64,000 nt of DNA from Sympetrum striolatum (taxonomy: Eukaryota > Arthropoda > Insecta > Odonata > Libellulidae). This document shows positions 21,952-32,390 of the stretch, in pieces. The stretch is taken from NCBI GenBank assembly GCA_947579665.1, contig OX388345.1, positions 66,579,454 to 66,643,453 of the forward strand, read 5' to 3'. Position numbers and translations under genes: made by a program. Position 1 is the stretch's first letter. Each line of letters begins with the position of its first letter. The notes under the pieces were generated by a model. It ran no database searches and was not told the DNA's origin. It saw nothing but the letters and a program-made list of their open reading frames with translations.

Positions 21952-24159
21952 CAGTGGCGCAGCGAGGGGGGGGGTTTTAGGGGTTCAAACCCCCCCCAAG
22001 AGTCAAGTCCTATGACTAGCTTTGTACTTTTATTTCTGCTGAAGAGTACAAAACCCCCCCCTCGCTGAGGGGGGGTTATCACGCAAATCATACAGATACA
22101 CTGCTTGTCATGTGTTTGCTTGATAAATTCAGCGAAAGCTTCGCGTACCCGTAAATATGGCTCCGATTTCAGTTAAGGTGATGCTTTCGGTAGCAGAGTA
22201 GAGATCGATATCAATGGGACGCTATGATACTAGTGTTTCGCGCACAATGTTCAACTCGTGCACTTCTTAAGCCTATCCTTTAGTTAGATAACTCACGCCA
22301 TAAGATAAGATTCCCATGAGAAAAATTCGAAAGTGCTGATTTGTTTACTCCTCGAAAAAATACAAGGGAACATTCGAGAAGTAATTCTAAACTTGCACCC
22401 TGAAAACAGAGATTTAGATTACGTTTGAGAAACAAACAGAATGATAAAACGCTCAGTTAGACCTTTTGCTTGTGACTGTTTCAAGGGTGTAAATTCAAAG
22501 ATAGGCTCGTGAGTAGTGCTTTCGAAAAATTCACAACAGTTCGAAGGAGAGTTTATTTTGGATTTCATTCAGATGGACATCCAAAAATTCCTTTCACAGT
22601 CCGCTAACAGCTCGAGGCCGCTATCGGAAAAAAACGTAAGTTAATGGCTATGTGTTTTTTTGTGAAATAACCATTATTAGATGCATAAATTAGGATTTTC
22701 TTATTTTAGGGCTGTTATCAGAGGACATATCTCAAGATGAGTTTAGCGACAATTGAAAAGCTACTTTTTCCTTTATTAAGCATTCTAGACGATTAAAAGT
22801 CTGCACGCAGTTGACTCTTCATTACTCGGGATGATAGAAAATATACTGATTTTTATTTTATGATTGCCTGTTAATTTGATGTATATTTAATAAAAATTTT
22901 CGCTAACCGTATTTCCGTAAACATTTGAAAAAGTATTGGAGCAATGAAAGATTTCAGTAAAATTTAATCTGCGATGATATTATTAATAATATACCATTTT
23001 CGAAGCAAATCTGTCAGCTGAAAGGTATTGTGCTCGTAAGTTACGCACATATTTATCGGAACTGTGACTTGATGACTTGAATTAAACTTGATAAACTGTT
23101 AAAACTGTGAATTAAATTCTTCAGCTTCCTTTTCAATGCAGCCAATTTTTTCTCTGGTGATAGAATCCCACGAAATGCATGACTTACCCTGTTAACCGCT
23201 TGGTCATGCAATGCCCATTCTAAATTTCAATTCATGGAAAATATTTGTTTTCCTTGAACACTCAGTGCGTAAGACTGGGTTTGCATCAGCTCTTTGCTGG
23301 TTAAACCACCTATTACTTAGTCTAAATAATTGTAAGTTGACGTGTTCATTTTTTTCCCCTTGGTATGTTACTTTAATACTGCAAGTTCAATTATAATATC
23401 AGCTATAATCAAGAGTCTACTGTATTTTTTAATGCAGCCGAATTTTTAATTTTCGGTATGAGACGCATTCAATGAAATACTTAGCTAATACATAAATAAC
23501 GAAATCAGGCTTAATTGTAAGCCTGGCAGAAAATTTCATCTGATATAAATGATTTTTTGTTTCTTGTACAAACCTTGTGCAATAAGCTGTATATATACTT
23601 CATATCATTATTTTTATACATTGATGGCGTTTTCTTGACAGGCGATATTTCAATGAAATTCCAAAATCTGCTGATGATAAAGTCAAATAACGAAAGATAA
23701 TGAAATAAGCATGGGCGCGCCAATGTGGGGGAACAAATGAGTGGATGTTACGTTTTATATCGCTTGCCAAATAACCGTAGCTATTTTTTTCCTTCCCACG
23801 CTTTGCAACCTCTAGGAAGAAAGAACTCTCGAAGACTCGGAAAGTTTATATCTAAATCACTAAAAAGCTTCAGCATAGAAAAAATGAGTTTTTAATAGAT
23901 ATTGGATGTATCCAAACCAGAAATCCAAAGAACACACTTGTTAAGTTTCCAATTGTTCGCTTATGTAAACTACTATCTTGCAAAGTGTAATAAGTTGGCC
24001 ACATAAGCGTTAAACTCCTCTAGTTTTGAATCTATTTAGTTTTTGAAAGAATTGACATATATTGTAGTAAGTAGCGGGCATGAATATACTAGCCCCTGTA
24101 AAGTAGGCATTTTTCGTTTCCTCAGACCCCCCCATTGGTAAATCCTGGCTGCGCCACTG
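21952..24159. mobile_element. Non-autonomous hAT element, 2.2 kb
   Basis: The left end is CAGTGGCGCAGCGAGG. The right end read on the minus strand is CAGTGGCGCAGCCAGG, so 15 of 16 terminal bases match. Exact 8-bp direct repeats flank both ends, as expected for hAT transposons. Just inside the left end are a run of nine G, a run of eight C and a second C8/G7 pair, and the right end carries a CCCCCCC tract. I read the interior in several frames and recognised no transposase motif: the open frames are at most about 60-70 codons and unlike hAT enzymes. It was therefore probably mobilised by a transposase supplied in trans. The intact ends and duplication suggest a relatively young insertion. Confidence 0.85.
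21958..22067. repeat. G/C-tract foldback inside the left end of the hAT element
   Basis: GCAGCGAGG plus a G run and TTTT (from 21958) is mirrored by AAAA, a C run and CTCGCTG ending at 22067. Two smaller hairpins lie within: G run/C run at 21967-21977 with 21987-21997, and C run/G run at 22054-22061 with 22069-22075. The terminal sequence of the element is thus present twice in opposite orientation within its first 120 bases. Confidence 0.65.
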
Positions 24160-24167
24160 ACATCAAT
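24160..24167 (+). repeat. Right 8-bp target-site duplication of large hAT element
   Basis: ACATCAAT is identical to 21944-21951 and directly follows the right terminal repeat. Confidence 0.9.
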
Positions 24168-24474
24168 AGATAAAGGAATCGAATAGAGAAGTTCACTATT
24201 TTATCAACCTAATATTTTCATGTTAACTTAATATAACCATGATAACGGTAATAATAATAATTATGGTTAATATCGTAACAATCGTAACACACCATTATGT
24301 TTGAAGTTTGCATTCTTCACTATCTTTGTGGAATCATTGCAGTGTTTACAATCGTTAACTTCGAAGAAGCATGGTCATTCGATCGTATATTTTCCAAGCG
24401 ATGAACTAATATGACTCAAAATGAATGTCCAAGCGGGTGAATAATTTCATTTATTAGTCAATTCGGTTATTGAT

Positions 24475-24915
24475 ATGACACTCATGAACGTACATGTAAG
24501 TGACCTCATTTCTCTCTATTTTTCGATAACAGATTGGTCTCCCACCGCCCGTCTCCAAAGTAAATCTTTCGGCGAAGGCGTGCAAAGGGGAGGGGCTTGG
24601 AGGCATCAAGCGAAACGAAAACCAATATTATTCTTAGTGCATACGCCACCACCCTGCGTTCCGTCACTCGGAAAACAAGCGCTGCAAGGACTTCCATCGC
24701 CTACAGCTAACGAATTGCCACGATCGCTTTGCAGCCATCGCGTACTCTTCCTTAAAGTGTATCGCCGCAATACCACAATGGGTTTGAATGACAACGAGGA
24801 GAAAAAAATGCACCGCTACGAACATCCATCACTGCGTTGTGTTGCGTTAGTGTTAGCTTTAAATAGCCTCCCCACCCAACTGATGCGAAATGTAATACGG
24901 AAAGATAATTCATAG
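24475..24915 (+). other. Unrecognised 146-codon ATG open frame in a CpG-rich pocket
   Basis: This is one of the longest ATG-initiated frames in the window. Its middle (24530-24860) is CpG-rich and is also open on the minus strand, so base composition alone may explain the length. The predicted peptide has no signal peptide, membrane segment or motif that I recognise. A TTTTTCGATAACAG acceptor-like string precedes the G+C-rich part near 24518-24531. It could be an exon, a regulatory element or chance. I do not claim a gene. Confidence 0.2.
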
Positions 24916-27270
24916 ATAGTCATTAACGCACGTCATAATCACAAGACTTGCAACCACAGCTTACTTCCACAGCCTTGAACTCGCTATTAAAAATTGAAAT
25001 TAATATATAATTAAATTTCAGAATTATTTAAAGCTAATTGTTCACAAAGAAAGGAGTTTCGAGGAGGAGTACTTTCTATCTTCTCGTAGAGTGTCCAAGT
25101 TATTAATTCAACATGCTACTCACATAAGAATTATACACGTTCATGTACTGGAAATATTACTGCATTATGTATATCAAATATCAAAGGATATTAGGCTTGA
25201 AATGGTTTTCATCCTTTCTATGTATAGAATTAAGTTGATAATGATGTTCACGTATGTAGAATGGTACAAATATATTAGCTTAGTATTTAATTCTGGTCTA
25301 CCTGTGGAACAGGCTATCACAAGATTTATTATATTAGTTAATGGGAGCAATTAATAATAACATTTCTAAAACTGAAGCCTTAGAAAACCTTTCTAATAAA
25401 AAACGTCGCATCTCGAAATAAAAACCTAAATAATACAAAAATTAAAAAGATGATAATGACATTGTAATTAGAGTCATTTAAAGAGTAACTTCCTTAATTT
25501 TACTCAACCAACTATTGAATGTTATTAATGTCCACGAATAGGCTGAATTAAAAACAACGATGAGGTAATCTAAAATCTCTTGAGGTTCAACGAACCTGGA
25601 ATCATCACAACAGTAACTTTCAGGTAGATTCAACATGGATTTTAGTTCCCACAATATATAATTATAAGCACAATAATAATAAAATACTATAAATTAATTC
25701 ATAATTATACAAAAATTTCAACAGCAGTTTGGATAGAAAGGGTCTTCCATTAGTAAACATCACTTTCTTACATAACGCATACGTGTGAGCTCGCAACCTA
25801 TTTAAGCCTTTTGCGGGGAAATAGGGGGCATTGTGATTTAAATTTAAACGTCCTTCGCAGCTATTTATAAATTGTTTCGATTTTCATTCCGTCCAATGTA
25901 GCTCGTAAGGTGGGACGTGCATTTCCCACTCAGTGGCCATTCGCAGTAATTCAATTCGTGGAAATAGGAATGATATCATCAGACGCTGTCAAAAGATCTA
26001 CGACCTCAGATTACCAAAGTGCACCCCGGGTTCCTCAAACTCATCATTCAGACATGCCTCATATGAATAAGAAGTTGTATAAAAGGTTAAGAAAATAAAT
26101 CGCGGACAGTATTGTACTCTGTAGTGCTGGAATAATGTTAACTCAGTCAAAACGCTGAGTATTAAATACGAGTTAATGCCAAGGAATGTATTATGAAGAA
26201 TATAATAATTCTATCACCGCGAAAGAATATTACGTTTAATAAATGACGTACAGAATAAAAAAATGAATTTATACGCGACTGTTCTGCCTGTTTAACCATT
26301 TTTTTCTGACTGCTAGTGCTAAAGCGAATGAAACAAAATTACCTAAATAAACTATAAAATTCACACAAACGAGGAATAATTCCACGATATGAGAATATAT
26401 TTCCTTTGTTATTTTACTTTGTTATATCAACAAAAAGCAAACTTATAAATTAGCATTCCCAAGAACAACTATCTTAAAAATGTATCTAATGATCGCAGCG
26501 ATATGATAACAAGAAGACGCAAGCGATTTTGGCTATATATCATTTGAAATCGCCTCCAATACAGTGGAAAATTGATGCAAAGGAAAGCAAAATTTATTCC
26601 TCATGACGTGTGAGAGCTACAAAGTCTATTTTTCGAATAAAATAGGAAGTAATGTATTCCCAGAGTACCTTCTAATCACTTAAATATGTGATCTTACAAC
26701 GTGCTATTTATCTTCGCCACACTACTCCTTACACTGTCTTAATAAGAAATGTTTCTACTTCAGCGGATAGAATATAATGATGCACACCAAGACTGAAGAA
26801 GAAAACAATGGTTTTAAGAATACCTCATGCTAATGCATTTTTACAGTATCAACTGGAACTCAATAACACTTTGCATCATGAATGGGAAATGTTAGTATTA
26901 AAACATCGAGTAAGTCCGTAAATCGAAAATTTATCAACCTTATTACTTAAAACGGTACAGGTCGACGACATTTAAATAAGACAATAACACTACCGACGAT
27001 TCAATAACTGGGAATGCTAAAATATGCGCCTTTTCTAAATCAATAATGTAACTGAACTTCGATCAAGATACAGAAATATTTGGCTCTCACCATCCTATTC
27101 GCAACTCTAAACAAAATTTTGGAATCTCAACTAAATTTCCGAAAATAAAATTACTAATTAACCGATCTCTCAATGAGTGACACAGCGTATTCAGTGGAAG
27201 CACATTCGTACGTTAATTACCTATCTTTCGACTTTTGCCTATCTTTACCCTTTACCTACCTTTCGAGATA
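24916..27270. other. A+T-rich background
   Basis: I see no gene. Open frames of 60-90 codons at 25091-25354 and 25910-26098 are unrecognised. Confidence 0.5.
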
Positions 27271-27312
27271 ATGCATGTAATTACTGGTATTCCATGCATG
27301 TAATTACTGGTA
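27271..27312 (+). repeat. Two-copy 23-bp tandem duplication
   Basis: ATGCATGTAATTACTGGTA occurs at 27271-27289 and again at 27294-27312, separated by four bases. The two copies are identical. Confidence 0.85.
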
Positions 27313-27365
27313 GTGTATTTCTTTATTTTCTCATCTTTTAGTTAATACTATCAGTAGGTTTGAGC

Positions 27366-27560
27366 TGGTATTTCACACCGCCCTTGAGGGTATTTTCCCT
27401 AAGAATATCTTAGGTCTTTTACATCCACAATTCTTCTCATTTATTCTCATAATATTCTCTTTAATTTAATTATTCTATAATTAATGACGATGGGCTGGAT
27501 GGAAGAAGAGACTTTTAGTCTCAATGTCGCCCATGTAAAGACGATTATTATTACTATATC
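27366..27560 (+). repeat. Dispersed retroposon-like repeat with ATT-rich tail
   Basis: This is the best-preserved full-length relative of 3068-3290 and 20896-21072. It opens with GGTATTTCACACC and GGGTATTTTCCC, continues with TTAGG, CATCCACAATTCTTCT and TAATTAATGACGATGGG, then TGGATGGAAGAAGAG, and ends AAAGACGATTATTATTACT. A short tandem tail suggests target-primed reverse transcription. No reading frame of a LINE protein is visible, so it is either a 3' fragment of a LINE or a SINE. Confidence 0.6.
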
Positions 27561-28293
27561 TTATACAGAGTTTTCGGTAATGCATATATCCATTAATATC
27601 ACGTGCGCATGTCATTCTGTTTCTTCAAACACCCATTCCGACACCTTACTTTTTCGCCCATTTACAGCGGATAGGCCAATGGCCTGCAAGAAGAGAGAGA
27701 TCGAAAGTTCACTGCATTATAAATTTCAGAAAGGCTTCAGGGTCTTCCCTTTCTCAGGACCAAAATCAGCGACAACACAAGGATTCAACTCCACGGATAT
27801 CCATCCCATAATTACGACCAACGCCCAGAAATAACACCCGACCACGCAGGCAAATCTGCTCACTTTTCAGTACAACCACGCGATTCCGAGCGATACATAA
27901 GAAAGAAAAGAAAAAATCGGCCTTATACGACCTAATGCATAATTGAAACGATGCGGGAGCGTAAGAAGTACGCCCTGAGAAGAGATATGGCTTTCGAGAT
28001 AAGGGAGTAAATTGGTATGAGCGAGTGCAGGTGAGCGAAGGAGATAAACAACAGATGTGATCGGTTTGAATGCCTCAATGATGCGCGCTGGAGCGATTGT
28101 CGGTTAATTCGTATGCGTGATTCCGATCTGCAGAGGCGAAATTGCCCACGCTTCGTATCCGTGCGTAACCCCGCAATTGGTGCGATTTCGAAGACGAGAC
28201 GGGAATAGAAAAACGAGAGTAATGAACGGATTGCAAATGCCGAAGATAAGGTAAAAATAGGCATTGGTATAAAATACCGTCTAAAACTACATA
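27561..28293. other. Moderately CpG-rich stretch, no recognised gene
   Basis: The stretch 27650-28260 has more CG than its surroundings and gives open frames of 116 (plus) and 126 (minus) codons without recognisable motifs. I treat these as unproven. Confidence 0.35.
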
Positions 28294-28850
28294 TATAGGG
28301 TGGCCGGGCCAAACGTATAATAAATCAAATGTAATAACTTGAGAGTTGATTAAGATATTTATTTCTAGAAGTATGGTAACTCAAAATGTTTTTTTTTACA
28401 CAGTTAATACACCTCGATATGTGCATTATTAGAGGAAGAAATACATCTTATCTGTATTTTACTCTCTCCAAGTGTTTTGCAGCATTGCAGGCGTAACATT
28501 TGCAATAACTGCAGGAATTTAATGGAGCAGTTCCGGTAGATCATGAACTGTTTCCTGGTACAGTTAATTCTTGATAAACATTCACAGAAAATAATCGAGT
28601 GGCCTCATGTCTGGGTTTCTAGGGGGCCAAGCAATGGATGGACTACCTCTTGAAATCATGCGATCTGGGAACTCACTATCAAGAAATCCCTAACAATTGC
28701 TGCATAATGACATAGTTTGTCATCATCAAGCAAAAATAGAAAACATTTTGAGTTACCAAACTTGTTGAAGCAAACCGCTGATTAATATCTCAATTACTTC
28801 TCAAGTTCATTTTGCATTATGATATGTTTAACCCGGACACCCTATATAAA
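28294..28850. mobile_element. Internally deleted mariner-type transposon
   Basis: The left end TATAGGGTGGCCGGGCCAAA and the right end (minus strand) TATAGGGTGTCCGGGTTAAA are diverged terminal inverted repeats. Matching continues inward for roughly 100 bases per side, to a shared GGTAACTCAAAATGTTTT next to the coding remnant. Both outer edges lie in TATATA, so a TA target duplication is plausible but the exact border is ambiguous. Between the repeats only the C-terminal part of a transposase remains, on the minus strand. The size (about 560 bp) is roughly half or less of a full mariner. The long terminal repeats are intact enough that trans-mobilisation could once have been possible. Confidence 0.8.
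28404..28727 (-). pseudogene. Mariner-type transposase, C-terminal remnant
   Basis: On the minus strand from 28727, DDDKLCHYAAIVRDFL is read; after a one-base shift DSEFPDRMISRG follows, then AWPPRNPDMRPLDYFL and a stop at 28584-28582. A further frame gives VHDLPELL, IPAVIANVTPAMLQNTWRE, and finally NNAHIEVY with a stop at 28406-28404. This order matches the end of DDE-type (DDE_3-like) mariner transposases: the second catalytic Asp region near an H..L..R.FL helix, the WPPRSPDLTPLDFFLW block with the third catalytic acid, and a terminal NGAHIE. The Asp of the NPD block is kept. Everything N-terminal, including the DNA-binding domains and first Asp, is gone, and at least two frameshifts and several stops interrupt it. 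It is not functional. Confidence 0.8.
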
Positions 28851-28859
28851 GCAGAAATG

Positions 28860-29570
28860 ATGTGGGTTTGTTCGTATGTATGTTTATCTTGGATTGGTCC
28901 ACACCGTTTGACCGATTTGTATATAACTTTACAAATGTATTCTCTAGTATTCAATAAACAATTAACATACGCCGATCTTGGTGAAAATGGTGGCAGAATC
29001 CCGGCTAATCTGTTATCTATATGTGTAATTGTATAAGTTCAGAAATTGGATCCCTCCAGAAATGCTCCAATAAATAAATATTTGCGATGGCAACAGGAAA
29101 TACGTAATATATTACAAATAAAAGTACATCACGAAAATTCAAATTATGCTATGCGATGAAATCAGCGGCAAATAAAGTTATATTGCTTCCTTGCGAACAA
29201 CTGGTCCTAGTTATTCATTCGTGTTTAATAATTCGCATTATTTTACCCTCATTTCTAATTATGAATTTTTCATTTTGTTATATTTAACATTTTATTACAA
29301 ATATTCATTCCTTAGTCAGTCAGAAATATCAGTTTCCTTCTGTATTCTACGTATAGTCATAGACTTAACAAAAGCGCATAACAAAATTCTCACAATCAGT
29401 TTAAGGCACACAATATTTAGCTCCACTCCATTATTTCGAGACCACGTAACACTAAGCCACAGTTATAAGAACAAAAGAACCCATAAAAATTTTCACATGA
29501 GAATTTATTGGAAAAGGGTTTTCCGATTGCCGCAAATCTGCAGAAAACTAAAGGAATGACATCACGGAGA
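28860..29570. other. A+T-rich background
   Basis: A 122-codon open frame at 29191-29559 is rich in Phe, Tyr, Ser and Leu, as expected for chance frames in A/T-rich DNA. I recognise nothing in it. Confidence 0.4.
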
Positions 29571-32358
29571 ATGGGAAATTCCTGGCGCAGACACTGCAAT
29601 GGAAAAGGGACCTGCAAAGCGAAGGCATTTGGGTCCAGAGATTGAAGTCAGCGTGCTGAGGCGAGTTAGTGGGAAGGCCTCTGCTGGGCCTTGAGAGAAA
29701 GAAGGGAAATGTCACGGCAAAAAGAAGAAAGAGGATGGGCCGAAGAGGGGTAAACATTCCAAAGGCACGACCCAGCCCTTTTCTTTGAACATGACCACGC
29801 AATTGCGGAGGTGAATTCACCGCAATTTGCATTCGACTCGATATATACGAGGGGAAAAAATACTTGGATCATTCATAATTCACCTCGTCTAGAAACAGAA
29901 TCGGCGATTCACGAGTATTTTGCATACGTATCGTCACCTTATAAGATAAATAGGTATTGTCAACCTTTGAGGGTAAACGTGATTTAAATTTCCTCACGCG
30001 ATTACAACGTAACGAAAACATATTAAACACAAGCTAAGCATTTAAATGCCTCAATTAAGAATTTTAACTCCTCGCAAGGAATTGATTCTATATATAGTAT
30101 ATAATGCAATATTATATAAATTACAGCGTACATATTTATTTATTTGTATGTAAAATTTTACAATAAAGTAATAGAATATCAAGTCATTTATCAAAAATGA
30201 ATAATAACATTTCAGAAATAATGAAAGCTTTCAAAATACAGGATTGCTCCAATGGTTTTCTTAAAATCTAATAGATATTAGCGGTTTGAAACTCATGTAT
30301 TTTACGAATTACGATTGCATAACGTCGTGGATATTTTTATAAATTTTACGCAACATTTAAAGCTTGGCCAATTCAATAACAATAGTTCCAATCTGCACAA
30401 TGTGAAGAATTCAACTTCGCATTTAAACCTAAAACTGTGAAAATTATTAATTGCCCTCCTCTTCGTACCGATGAGAAAAATACCTCTCAATATTTTTAAC
30501 CTAAAAGAGAAAAAAAATAAAAGAGAATTCAAAACAAAAAAGTGCTTGATTACTCAATCAGAATGACGGTATTAGGAAAAGCCGTGAAATGAAATTTCTT
30601 ACGACTATACATTTAAGGATTTCTTTGGAGTCCTTCCAAAAAAATATCTCACCTAGAAATGGGTTGAATTTATTATGCATATCAAGAACAATAATACAGT
30701 AATGACATTATTAAATGATGGTCAGAGATAATAAAGTTGCCATATACAGCGGAAAAAGAATCGAAAACAACAAATAATAATATTATGATACGATTTAAAT
30801 TGATAACGATGCAATTAATTTTAAATACAATTAAATGTAAATACGATTAATTAAATACGGTCAAGGTTATAATTATTAATAGTAGTAATAGTAATTAGGT
30901 AATAGTAATCAAATAGGATTCACGATAAAAATTACACATTTCGTCACTGAATTGATGTCAGTTATCAACTTATTAAGTTCTTAAATTTTCATTGCCTCTA
31001 CTTTCCACTTACACAAGCCAATAACATACTTATCAATTGATCCCAATTTATATTTCATCAAGTGAGCGCGAGCTTTCTTTGAAATAAAAAAAAATCCCGT
31101 ACGATTCGTACTTGAAACTAGTATGTTGAGCTACTAATAAAGTTGCAAAATATAAGGTTTATGAAGTGCAACTATGGAAAAAAAATCAAAGAAAGAAGAG
31201 GGAAAACGGTAACGTCAATTTCCGAATAACGATTATTCTGTGACACGCTCATGATTACTGCAAATCTATTTGTGACCGAACTAATTTGAGTGAGCATGTA
31301 TGATAATTCGCAAAACAAAATTACAGATTTCATTTATAAAATACGTACGATAGTAGAGTAGATACTAAATCTTTGTATGCCACTTGCTTTTGCCGTCCGG
31401 GATATTACAATTGAGTTCGCTGACTGCTAAGGAACTATAATAGTACCGCGTAGTAAAGAGCCTTCTTCGGTACCAGTGGGCGAAGCAACAACAACCAACC
31501 ACACCTCCGAATATCTCCACTTTTGGTATCCATTCCCCCCATTCTCATGCAGCGAGTCTCTTCTATGCACAAAAGTGTTGACCAATACTCTCAATTCACA
31601 AATTCCTTAGGTGTATGCATGGCATATTTTGAAGAAAATTAACAATTTGCGATAGCTGACAAGCACTAGGAAATGAAGATCGTATCGTGGAGTACACGGA
31701 GTTATACCCCTCCGAGGAGGGGATATGCAGAAATTTCCGCGCAGGCTCTCTACTATGCGGTACTATAATAATTCGCGTGTATTATCTTTGAATAACTTAC
31801 TTAAGATCTATTTGATCTCTTTAGTCCACTCTTCCACTTATCCAATCAAAGGCGAACTCACTCTCTACCCCCGTGTGACATTTTTCACTTTGCATTCCCT
31901 TGTCCTCTATCCAAGAATTCCCTCTGTACCAGTTTTCCCACGCATTCATCCCCGGTATTCCACTCTGCCTACCACCTGCTGCAGCGATTTACCTACTAAT
32001 GCAAATTCTTCGCAAATAATTTAATTTCAGGTGAATATTTTTCAACAAACATACGTCTATTGTTTGCTGCAAAATGAGTCTATTTTACGGGGTATTCCGC
32101 GTTTTGAAAAAGTTTTAAGAGAGCTGGAGGACATACTCCAGAAAATGTCACTTTAATTATTTATAAAAAAATATTAGCAATAATAATTCAAGTCTCATAT
32201 CCCGCGTAAATATCGCACGTTCCTTGCCAAAGATGAAACAATTTATTAGTTTTCAAGTGGGAGGGTGTTGCCAATCTACTCTATCATGAATGAATATACC
32301 CATGGAATTACTGAAGAGTAATGCTATAGATATATTATTTACGCGAAAAAATATTTTT
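29571..32358. other. Background with short simple repeats
   Basis: The stretch 29570-29840 is purine-rich and less A/T-rich, with short open frames on the minus strand. A TAG/TAA trinucleotide-like stretch lies near 30874-30910. A 7-bp hairpin, CCCCTCC/GGAGGGG, lies at 31707-31722. The stretch 31820-32000 is pyrimidine-rich. No gene was recognised. Confidence 0.4.
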
Positions 32359-32390
32359 GTTAAATTTAGTAAGGCCTTACTAAATTTAAC
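32359..32390. repeat. Perfect 32-bp palindrome without spacer
   Basis: GTTAAATTTAGTAAGG is followed directly by its exact reverse complement. The centre is AGGCCT. No longer arms or target duplication are evident. Confidence 0.9.

Noticed and set aside
29191..29559. 122-codon plus-strand open frame rich in Phe and Tyr
   Set aside because: This composition is what chance frames in T-rich DNA give, and no motif is present.
13443..31500. Similarity between 13450-13520 and 31440-31500 (CTTCGG... then GCAACAACAAC)
   Set aside because: The match is short and partly simple CAA repeats, so it is too weak to call a family.
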